Positions 36,201-48,200 of a stretch of 64,000 nucleotides of DNA are shown one piece after another. The stretch covers positions 24,405,840-24,469,839 of the forward strand of contig CM054116.1 in assembly GCA_028673005.1 (NCBI GenBank), given 5' to 3'. The notes beneath the pieces were generated by a model that was given only the letters and a program-made list of their open reading frames with translations, was not told the DNA's origin and searched no databases. Position 1 is the first letter of the stretch. Each line of letters opens with the position of its first letter. The stretch comes from Tanypteryx hageni (Eukaryota > Arthropoda > Insecta > Odonata > Petaluridae). The translations under genes and the position numbers were made by a program.

Positions 36201-39200
36201 AACATATTACCTATGCCATGTGTATATATTCTTAATTTAATTATTTTTATGAGAAAGAATCTAAGTGATTTTGAATGTAACTCAAATTTTCATAACTATA
36301 GTACAAGAAATTGTAATAGTTTACATGTTAACTAAATCAGAACCAGAGGTACTTCCCTTGGCCCCAGAACTATGGGGGTTAAATTATTTAATCATCTGCC
36401 AAGTTTTCTTAAGGCACCTATGACTCTATGTAGGTTTAAAATGAAGGTGAAAGAATTTTTATTACATAAAATGTATCATAGCATTGACGATTTTCTTGAT
36501 GACAAATGTTAATATGTTAGTTTATGTGTATATTGGTAATTTGACGACTCCTATACCTTTGTTTTTTGTCAGGTCTTTGGAGAATAAAGTATTACTATTA
36601 TTTTATTAAAACAAATATAAAGTGTACAATACAAAGTAGACTACAAAATCATTTACACTTTTTTGTATATTAGTTCCAAGCATCTATTTTTTCTCAGCAA
36701 ATATGTTTATAACTTGCTCAATAAACAAATGATCGCTTGAAAGTTCATCAAAAAGCTTTTTTTCAATGGCTAAAGTACTTAGGCACAACAGTCTATTGTT
36801 AGAAATATAATTTCTTAAATAGTTCTTTATCCTCTTAAGGGTACTCATGCTTCTTTCACTGCTTGCCGTGGTGATGGGCAATGTCAAAACTAAAGTGAGT
36901 AATTTATTCACTTCCTTGTAAACAGCCAAAATCATTACTAATAAAAAATCTTAGGAGGTTTTGTGGGGAAAGATGTTTCTTATCGTCACCGTAAATATTA
37001 CACAGTTCATTTTCAAGTTGTTCTTTGCTGAAAAAGGGATACTGTTTTAACAACTAACATTTTCGATTTTGGAAATTCTTCTCTGTAGTCCATGAATTGT
37101 TTTTCATTCACTAATTCAACAAACTGAATTTGGAAAAAGTCTCCAAATCTTGAATCCATTTGCATAATTTGAGAATCAAGAATCTCATAGGTTAACACTC
37201 TTCAAGTGTTCCTTTCCTTGTCACAAAATCACTTTGTTCAGCTTTATGCTGTTTTTCATATTTTTCAACAAAGGTTTCACTTCTTAATTTTTTAATGTTG
37301 TCCATTGCAGCTCTAATTTCATTGTGGCAAGCTGTTAAGTTGACTGTAGATGCAGTATGTAATGCATTGAATAGATGGTCAACGTAAACAAAGCACACTT
37401 GGTAAAAACACAATAAATAGACAAACATCGGGTTGTCCATTCGTCTTTTTAGCCCCACTGCGCAGTTAAATGTTTCAGGATCCCATTGACCATCTGAATC
37501 CTCGATTATGTCGTTAAAAATGCAGTATAATTCAGAGAAGTGTTTTGTTATCATCGAAACTGCTCTAGAATGTAAGTTCCAGTGCATAGTACAAGCTTGT
37601 GGCAATTTCACTCCCTTTTCAGTCAACAGCACTGTTCGTTTCGATAACTTGCTAAAAAACTATGGAACGCAGTGAGGCGACATACAAATATATGAACTTA
37701 CCTTATGGTTTTAGAGTCATGCAGTAACACTAAATTCAACTGATGTGCATAGCAGTGAATGAAAATTGCATGTGGATAAAACTGCTTCATCAGATGTTGA
37801 ACTCCTGCTTGACCAGCCATCACCGAAGCTCCGTCATGTCTGACTAATACCTTTACTTTCCACATTCCAGTCCTGTATCACTCTATATATAATTTTTGAT
37901 AGACCCATTGCAGTTTTATCTTTGGATACGTCATAAAAGCCGACGAACTGCTCGTTTATTCTGTCCTCTATACAATATTGAAAAATAATACTCGTTTGGC
38001 TCCTGCATGAAACATCTAACGTTTTATCAGATTGGACGAAATGAAGGAACATTCTTGAATTTCTTTCTTACTTTTTCATTCACAACACAAGTTATGACAT
38101 CAATCAAGTCATTTTGATTTTCCGGCTAAGTTCCTTTAAACACTGTAGATGATTAACTGTTCCCCTTGAGCAAGCAAATGTAAGAGTTCAAGATAGTTGC
38201 CTTTGTTGCTAGAGCTCTCATCTTCTCCATGGCCACGAAAGGGTAGTTCTTGTTTGCTTAGAAATATTGTTTGAATAAGACGGCTAAGAACTTTTCTATT
38301 GAATGACACATCTTCATTGTTTTATTGCAGCAAGGTGTGTGGCTTCCAAAAGGGCATGATCAATACAGGTTTTACCAAGTAACTGGAGAGATTCTATGTT
38401 TTTCAAATGTTGTTTTGAATCTTGGTGTTTTTGTGCTTTTCGATCAAAGTCTTTTATTGTGTTTATACCTTCATTTTTTATCACCCCTGAATAGAAGGTA
38501 CACATTGTATTGGTCATGGCACTGGCAGTAAGCCATTTGTATTTTTCATACCAGACAGTTTGAAATTTAGGTTTCTGTTTGTTTAGCACAACAGCTATTT
38601 TTGGTGTAGGTCTCTTACATTTTAACTCACATTTTTTTCGTAGGGAAGTATTGAAAATGGAGTTTTAAGCAAGTACTCTATTATGTCACCACTTTCTAAC
38701 TCATTCATAACAGCCATTTAATCAAAATGAATATGGTAGTAAAAAACTTAGACAATTATAAACACTTATACAATTAACACACGTGAAACCTGTACAGCAA
38801 CAACACAGCACCTAATAACCTTTCCGAGTGGTAGAGATGTGTTGGCGAGACTAGTTTCAGCCTGTTCAGTGCACCTGGGTATTGAGTTAGACTCAGGTGG
38901 TGGAAGAAGGCAGCGCATTACGTTCTGTGCACACACAGCTGAGACTGCTTTAGTTCAGTCTCAGGGGGTTTGTCGTTCGTTCAGTCATCTCTTGCTGTAT
39001 AAACATCGCTTGCATTTACTTGCTGTTTTAATCGTTCAATTCACAACTCAATTCAACAACATAATAAATAGAACGATATGCTTCTACGTTCAAAGAAAAT
39101 TTTATATTAAATAATTTCAAATATACAAAATTATTGGGGAGACTTAGTGTCCAAGTCTCCCCTGAAGCTATGCCACTGATTATTTGATGTTGTATTCTTG

Positions 39201-42200
39201 TTATTTGTGCTTGTGTCTTTTTAACTTGTAATCTCACCCTATACAACTGTTGTCACTGGACAAAAATTAATTATTATGTGCAGGAGGAGGGTTATATGTG
39301 GGTGGGTTTCCATTGGCAGTGAGTGTGGTATTTTAACCTTAGGGAATCGAAGGTTTAATGCCAGAGGGGAAGGAGGTTGGTAACCTGGGTTAACCTTTAC
39401 CTTACGAGTATCCTTCCGGCACAAAAAACATACCCCTACACCTCCAAGCATGTTCGTTTGGCACGTTAGGGCACTGAGAGATTTGGAGGGCTATGGTACA
39501 ACTCACATTTTTCTCTCAAGAGCCCATGATAGGATAAGTGGTGTCCTGCCTCTGAAAGAATTATTTAAGCTTATCTCAGGTTAAGGGCCTTCATCTGGCC
39601 TTGTTTACATTATGAATGCAACTAGGGTATTAACGTTAAGACCTGCACTGAAAGCTAGATGCAGTGTGCTCTTTCTCAGAAAGGGCTATTTACTCGGACA
39701 TTGACAGTAGTCTGGTTTCTCTAGCTCAATTACTTTTCTTTGGGTTTGCAACAGGGCAACGAACCAGAACTGAACCTAAAAAACAAATATTTTTGGCAAG
39801 AGTGGAACCAAACCCAAACGGAAAAAAAAATTCTGAACCCAAACCAAAAACTGTTGTTTGTTTTGCTCCTCTTTTTTTAGTTTGCATGAATTTTAAGAAC
39901 TATCATTCCTTCTCTATATGAATTGTATTCATCTTCAGCCAGTCTTTCCTATTTAGCTGTAGAATAAGGATTGCTCTGTTTTTGTGCTAAGGCACATTCA
40001 CCGTTGTGCTACTGGTTGGCACGTTTTTGTATATATTCTACTAGCTGATATACCCAGGGTTGCCAGGAAAATTATGAATAAATGTTTTAAAATTTTAATT
40101 CAATTCGTTTTGTCTCAGTTCTCAATTTTCAGCTGCTCTGTATGTGTCCATTATTTTAGAGATTTAATCATTTTGACCTAAACGTGGTAATTTTATTAAA
40201 CGCATTATGACTTGATTTTTTTGTTTCTAGTGTGATAAAAACTTTCGATCACTTTAGACTTGAATCTTCTGGTTTTAATTATCTAATGCAAGGTTTAACT
40301 TATAATCTCATTTTTTTATATCTGCAAAACAAAGGAAAAAGATTTAAATGTATTTCCTAATTCTTTTAATTTGAGGCATTATGAATTTTGATTTTTTGGT
40401 TTCTAGCGTGTTAAAAACTTTTGATCATTTATTACTCAAATCTTCCGATTTTAGCTAATTAAAATCAAACTTGGGGCCTTTGGAATGGAATGAAATCATG
40501 CATATTTCTATTCCTTTGGATAAGAATATCTTGCAAAGTTTTGTTGTCATTGGTCTTTCCGTTTTTTGTTTTTAGATTTACAGAGATATGAACAAACATT
40601 TAATAAAATATGAGATAAACATGAAATAATCATTTTATTTGACATTTCATTAAAAATTTTATATATTCCGACTAATTAAGCCTTCATGTAATGTTTCTAA
40701 AATCCACAAAATATATATGTATTACTTGGATCTCTTACTGTGCATAATGCTCCGCTTTTGAAATTATCTGCGATGTGTGTGGCTAAAAGCTGTAAGTTAT
40801 TTTATTTAATGATTTTTAGTGTCTTAAATTTAAACTAGTATTTTGGATCATCTTGAAATTTTCCTAAATTAAAGTTGAGCAAAAAAACCAGTTCAATGGT
40901 GGCTGCTGGAGCCAGGGCCAGCACGTGCATGGGTGCAACATGTGCACCGCACACGGGCGGCCAATAATTGGGGGCAGCCAACAAGAGTTTAGGCACTTCC
41001 TCTCACAAATTGAGGGGCAGTTCACCTGGTGGTTGGATTCAGCAATGTCTGAGCACATAAGATGCATGAAAAATCAGAAGATTTGCTCATATTACAATTT
41101 CAAAATGAAATTATAAATCCCTTTTCAGAGAAAATTATTGAAGTAATTTTAGACAGGCATAGAAAAGTGAGGTATTTTTCAATAATCCTTGAATACCCTG
41201 GATGTAAGCCATACGAAACAAATTACGGTAGTAATTCATTTTGTAGAAAGCTGGAGTCCACGAGCACTTCCTTGGGTGTTACCCAATTACAGAATCAAAT
41301 GGAGAGGGATTAACCCAATTTGTTTTTAAAATGTTGGAAATTTAAATTTTATATTTTCAGGATATCAGAGGCCAGGGTTACAATAATGCTGCCAATATGC
41401 GTGGTAAGTATAATGGCTTACAAAAAAGAATTTTAGATATCAATCCATGGGCTTTTTTTTGTGCCATGCGCTTCTCACATTAAATCTTGTGATTAATGAT
41501 GCAGCAAAGGTCACCCTTGAAATTGTCGAGTTCTTCAATGTTGTGTGGGAATTGTATGTTTTTTTCTACCTCTACTCGAAGGTGGAGCATCCTAAAAAAA
41601 TATTTAAAAAATAACATTGAAACCAGTTGCACAAACCAGGAGGGAAAGTAGTATAGATGCAATAAAACCATTGAGATTTGAAATCACAGAAATATACGAG
41701 TCTTATCGAGTTAATTGATGGAACAAATGTAGATATAACCACTCGCTACCAGGCCCAATGTTTGGCTGCAAAACTTCAGAGCTTTAAATGCTCAGTTATT
41801 ATATGATACGACATTCTATCTAAAATCAGTATTGTTAGCGAATTGCTGCAGAAACATCAAAACTTGCATTGATCTTTTAAAAAATTTAATCGATTATTTT
41901 AAAATAAAAGCGTTCAGTAAAAGTGTTTAAAGAGTACGAAAGTCAAAGCAAAGATTTAGCTACAACTATTGAGGTGGTGCCAGACTTCCTGGAAACAAAT
42001 GCTGTACGTTTCAGGAGAAAGGCTAGGCAATTTAATTATGAGCATGTTGATAAACAAATTAGAGATCCACAAAGAGATTTCAAAGTAAATTTATATTTTT
42101 CAATTTTGGACACAATTCTAAAATCACTGAGTGAAAGATTCGAGATTCTTTAGCAGCATAATGAAGCATTTGATTTTCTGCATAATTTATCCGATTTGAA

Positions 42201-45200
42201 AGGACAAGGACTTGGCACTCGGCTGGAACAGGTTGCTGTGAGACCCGGAATGTGCGCCCATCATCATCTAATAAGGGAAAAATAAAGGTTGGGCAAACCC
42301 GTCCACCTCAGGCGTGACTAAAACGTATGTAAAAAACTTATACATAGGATTCCTTCAATTTATTAGCTCAAACAATGTCATATACCATACTATGAAATTA
42401 ATATAATTGGATTATTGTGTATATCCTAATATCACCTTGTAAGTAAACAGAGTATGTAATGATTGAGTTAGCTGATGTTATTTTGGAACGTTATTCAAAA
42501 ATTTCATTTCGCACTTTCGTTATGTTACCAACACATAATACCAATAATTCAACCATTGCTTTAGACTTCGTTACACCATCTACTTTATTGTGGAACGGTA
42601 ACGTTAAAAAAAATCTGTTCGTGCTATACACAGGTATATAGAAAAATCATAGATTACGAGGCTGAAAACCCCCCTGCGCATTATATGAGGGTGCGCATGA
42701 TAGGCGGGTATTTACGGTATTTTGAAATGCATCACAAAAATTTGCTCATTTTCTTTCAAGTTGATGTCTTGATGATCAAATAAATTTATTTGTGAAGTTC
42801 TTTTTATAGTATTAATTTTAGTTTCAAAGCAAATGAAATATTTTTCGTTTTCAGAATGCAAAACTTGCGCATGTGTTATCCTATAGGATTTTGTATATAA
42901 ATCTATAAAGTTTTTGTTATTAGTATTGACGTGTTTATAAATAAATACACATAATCCTAATCTTTATGTTATTGCTTTCATCAACTATATAATACATAAT
43001 TTAATTTATACCTCAGTTGAAAATCTACTGGCAAATATAACACAACATTATACAGATTTGCTTCGCCAACCTCGGGAGTAAGGTTTCTGTCTCATCGGTT
43101 GGCAGTACCGTGGTTAGTAAGACAAAAGACTTAGTAAAGAACTGGATTTGGCAAAATTTCCAAACTTGGAGGTCGCTATGGTAATATTTTCGGTCGTGAT
43201 CTAGTCTGATCAAGTTTTAGCCTACTTTCCAGAATGAAAATAGGCTTATAGTTTTGTCGTTGTGTCTATCTGTCCGCCCTTATTAACTTTTTAACCAATT
43301 GACCGATTTTCATGAAACTGGGTGAAAATGTCCTGCTGCATGGGCCAGGCTCCCAAGGATAGCTTTTGTTGCGAAGATTGAAGTCCTGGGTTCGATTCCA
43401 GGAACTATCCTTCCCATTTGATTTACAAAGGAAATCTGAAATCCATCATGCAGGGTAATTTTCTCTTGCACATTAAAATATCTTAGAATTGTAATATCGG
43501 ACCGAGTTTTGTACTATTCTCTGAGGAAATAAATGAAGATTCTAATTTTTATCGTAGAATTTTGCTAATCGATTGTATTTCTTAGAATTTCGTGCAAATA
43601 CTGGTGATTTTGCAGTTTTTATCACTCATTACGAGAGTGTTGCCATAGCAACAACTATTGTTGGACTCCGATTCGGTATATTCTAATACGTATACGCGTT
43701 AATTTTGCAGCACAAATATGTGTAATCAATTTAATATTTCATTTGAATATATTTGTAGTATTTTATAACGCTAGATTATGAAATTTGGGAACACAAAGAG
43801 CTACATATCTGAGATAATTTTAAAGCTATTAATGCCAATATAAGTATTAAATAAATGATTAAACGAAAAGTAAGCATCGTAAGTTCTGTTTGGATCATCT
43901 TGTTTCTATCTCCTAATGAGAGAAAACAACTTATTTCTTGTTTTATATTTTTGGTGGATGATCCTATTGGAAGTTCGCAAGAGCCTTTTTTGTTATACCG
44001 TGAATCTTAGAATTTATATCTTTTGGGGTCCATCTTCAGTGTTAGAAATTTAGTCGAGCGGTGGTTGGGGGGACATCTTTTCTATTAGATGGGGGAGGCG
44101 ATGAAATCTTTACGCAATCTATCTAAAACAGGTTGGTGATCGACATCTTGAGCATCCCTGCTGCACAGACTATTCAGCATGAACACTAGGAACAGGAATT
44201 GAAAATCCATTGATAGTAATGGAGAGAGGTACCAAGATATGTGTACTTATGGGGGGGTGGGAGGGAGTGGGGGGCAAGGGTGGTGGCCAACTTGTTTCTG
44301 CACAAGGGCGACCAATAGGCACGTGTCAGCCTTGACTAGAGCAAAACCAGAACCGAACCAATATTTTGTTCCGAGTGAACCGGAACAAAAACCGGAGAGA
44401 AAAAATTTTGGTTTAATGCCCTGGTTAAGAAAGAAAGCCTCATTTAAAATATTCCCAAAATACTAGTTTCTATACATTATGCATGGCATCATTTTCTAGA
44501 CCAGGCATTATAATAGATTTAATTTTTTTATTTATGCGAGTACAGCCAGAAATAAATTAGGAAAAATTAACTTAATGGATTCTAGTCATGTTTATTTATT
44601 AAGAATTATCCAAAAACAGGCCGACTTGGCCTTTTACATTGGATATTGTAAAAAATTATTAACAATAAGATAATCAACAATAACAATCAACTATAACAAC
44701 AATGAAAAACGAATAAAATATTAGATGAAATGATGATAGGAATGGGCTGAGCAGGACTACTGGTTAGTTTCTCATTATTGCGTAGCTGTATGAGAGAAGT
44801 GATGAAAACAGGTCAAGGGAGGGATTGAGGCACAATAGGGAGTTGAAGAATTGTGGGATACGGTAAAACATGGATCTTTGAGATATGGAGAGGCAAAATT
44901 TGGGTTGATGAAGAAGTATGAAGTCGCGGGTAGGGCGGGAAGGTACACGAAGAAAGAAAAAGGAGGTGATGTTTGAACTGCAGCAGCTGTTCATTACAAG
45001 GTAAAGAAATTTCAAATCTGTGATTTTGTGTGAATGGGAGAGGGGTTAAACGGAGGGCAGAGAAAATTTGGTCTCGCATTAAGATGCAGAAATTTGGGAC
45101 ACAATATCGAACTATTGCAAGGAAAAAGTTAAGTGGATGGTTAAGAGGAGCGAGGGTTGATGGGGAGACTGAGGACCATATGGCAGAGCAGTACTCAAGA

Positions 45201-48200
45201 AGGGATAGTACACAGGCGGTAAAAACTGATTTGACAGCATGGGGATCCTTGAGTTTGGTGAATCTATGGAGAAGGCCAACTATGGACATGGCCTTGGATG
45301 TGATTCAGTTGATGTGGTTAGCAAACGTAAGTTTAGAATCGAAACTTACACCCAAGTCCTTATGTGAGGTGGAAGAGGGGATTACCTGATTGGAGTAAAG
45401 GTAGGATGTGGGTATAGGATTTCTACGGAGTGTGAAGGTTAGGGAAATCGATTATGCAAGATTGACTTTGAGATTCCACAGATAATGACTAAAGCAAAAG
45501 CATCACAGAAAATGTACTTGCTTTATCATGATCCTTGAAATGAAATTATCAAAAAAACTATTGGAATGTACAAAATGTCAGCTATAGCTTTTGCATGCTT
45601 TTTCTAGTGTAGAAAATAAAGTTTATTACAAAAAATTGCTAAACAAGTGACCCTCTTACATCATTTTATATTATTTATGAAAATGGTTCCAAATATATCA
45701 CAAACACTAAAAGCAAATAAAAATTACTTTATATAGAGAAATACATGGACTGTGTAACTTTTAATTTTTTTCAATAGCATTAATAGTTCTCTTGTAATAA
45801 TTTATTTCCCAAAACCCTAACTTTTACCTAGGGAAAGGCAGGGAGAACCTAATCAGGTGAGTTACATATGGCAAAGAGACCTAATTTTAAACCTCGAATA
45901 TTTTTTTTAAGAAACTGGTCATGTGTTTTTCTAAGAAATAGGAGAGAGCATATGATAGATCCCAGATTGCTGTTGATGGAATCTGTTCAGTTTTGAAGAT
46001 GTGTAAGATCTCCAATGTGTTTATTTTTTAATTTGTAGGTTTTATTAATTTCAAATTATCAACATTTATCGAGTTTCCCATTTCTCAAATTTCCTTAGCA
46101 ACACTCGATTTTTACTTACTAAGTTGAAGTGTGCTCTTTCTGCCCTATATATATATATATAATTTGTGACAGTGTGTGCAGTTTATTTTGTAAACTCTCG
46201 ACTTCTTGAGGTTTTCTTTCGTTTTGTGTGAGATAGCGGTGTCTCTGCTTCACCTCCCTCCTTTTCCTTGCCACACTGATGAACAAATACCTGTTCAGAA
46301 ATTTTAACTTGGGTCAGCAGGATTTATTTCATCTAGAAGAAAACAAAAAGTGATATTCACACTATCTCTACTATAAATATTTTGAAGAATTTGTTTGTTT
46401 GAGGATTTATAACGCAACAACTACGGAACGCAGAAGCAAGATGAAGGTCCCATTTTAACCGCAATAAAAAGTTACGCAAAATGGGAGGGTTTTTAAAGCC
46501 ATTTGAATTATATTTTTCATTTAAAAAATGTTTTTCTCTTAATTTTTCCCATTTAAATAACATGGGAATGAGCATATTGTTGGATTAGCAATCTACTTGA
46601 CAACCATTATAAACAATAGGTAATATTAACTAAAAGAAATAATATATACCTAATATAAACTAAAGTAGGGAAGAAAGAAACACTAAGGTTATTCAAAGAA
46701 GGACATCTCCAAAAAAACTATAAATCGGGCTAATTGTTTCAAAAGGTAAGCGGAAGACAGTTTTAATGTGAAATTTTAAGTGTTTTCGTTCTCTAAAAAC
46801 TTTTTATGTATTCTGCATATTCTCTATACTTAACAGACAGCGAAATTTGTTTTTCATTAACATTGAAAATTAATAAGATGAAAGATATCTCAGAAAGTAC
46901 AATAAAAAAACTTCTATAACAACCAAAATTTATAATCGTTAACTCTTCCTTCCTTGAACATCTATATGTACATTTTGCTTTCCTTTCAACTGAACATTTG
47001 TATGGATCAATTAAGCCAATTGAACTTATTACATTAAAACAACACTTTCAATGTCGTACTAACATACTTTCTATCGCCTAAATGTATTTCAAAGTTCAGA
47101 AGCTCATTTTGTTTAGTAGATTTGACTTTAAAATATTTACGTGACAAATTAGACTCCCAAAATCAGCCTTTGAATGGGATAACGTACGGTTAAGCTAAAT
47201 TTGGTAATATCTTCAAACATGTTTCCACCGGTTGCATTCCTAGAACCCATTTCTGTCCAAGTATTAAATGTTTTTTAGAGACATGACTGCATTATATCAT
47301 GCAGTTTCTTTCACTGGAATTTAATTTGAGTGAAATAATGATATTTTAAAAGTGATTCCATTGATTGTTTATCATGAATATTTGAAAATATATAAGTCAC
47401 CAAACTTGTCGGTAAATGTGAATTAATCCTATCTATTATACATCTTGAAGAGTGTGTGTGTGTGCAAAAAGAAAGTCATATTTTCCAAATAGCTACAGAT
47501 ACCCAATTTTGAATAAACAATCCAACCACAAATTAGCTTAATGCGCTAATTTTTATGCCGAAATATTTTATGTAAAAGGTTTAAGCAATTATTTTCGATT
47601 ATTACGGATTCATTTATTGCTGAGCGCCATTAAGATATTTATGACTAAGACAGGCGAGTGCAAGAGCAAAAGAAACTAATGACCAAATGGATTTACGACT
47701 TCAAGAACAAAGAAAGTGAAAGATATCACAAAAGTTATAATAAAACTTCTACAACATTTCTTTAATTTCAACCAAAATATAATCTTTAACTTTCTACTTC
47801 CTTAAATACCTATATTTACACTTTGCTTTCTCTTCAACTCAACATTTGTATGGATAAGTTAAGCTTATTACACATATTAGATTATAATAACACTTTCTAT
47901 GTCATACCATCACACTTTTTATTGACAAGTTCGATTTCAAAGTCCAGAAACTCATTTTCTTTCGTAGGTTTGACTTTAAAATATTCATGTAACAAATTAG
48001 ACCCAGAAAATCAGCCTTTGCATGGGATAATGTATGATTAAACTAAATTTTTATATATCTTCAAACTTGTTTCCACTGGTTGAATCCCTAGAGCTTGCAA
48101 TTCCTGCCAAAGGTTTTAATATTTTTGAGATTCATGACCACATAAAATGATGCAGTTTCTTCCACTGGAGATCAATTCGAGTGAAATAACTATATTCTAT

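Noticed and set aside
43355..43412. Possible functional tRNA gene
   Set aside because: 58 bases, no D-arm or box A, and it lies inside an interspersed repeat whose other copy is degraded.
44239..44466. Gly/Trp-rich open frame
   Set aside because: Arises from a G-rich simple-sequence run and has no further support.
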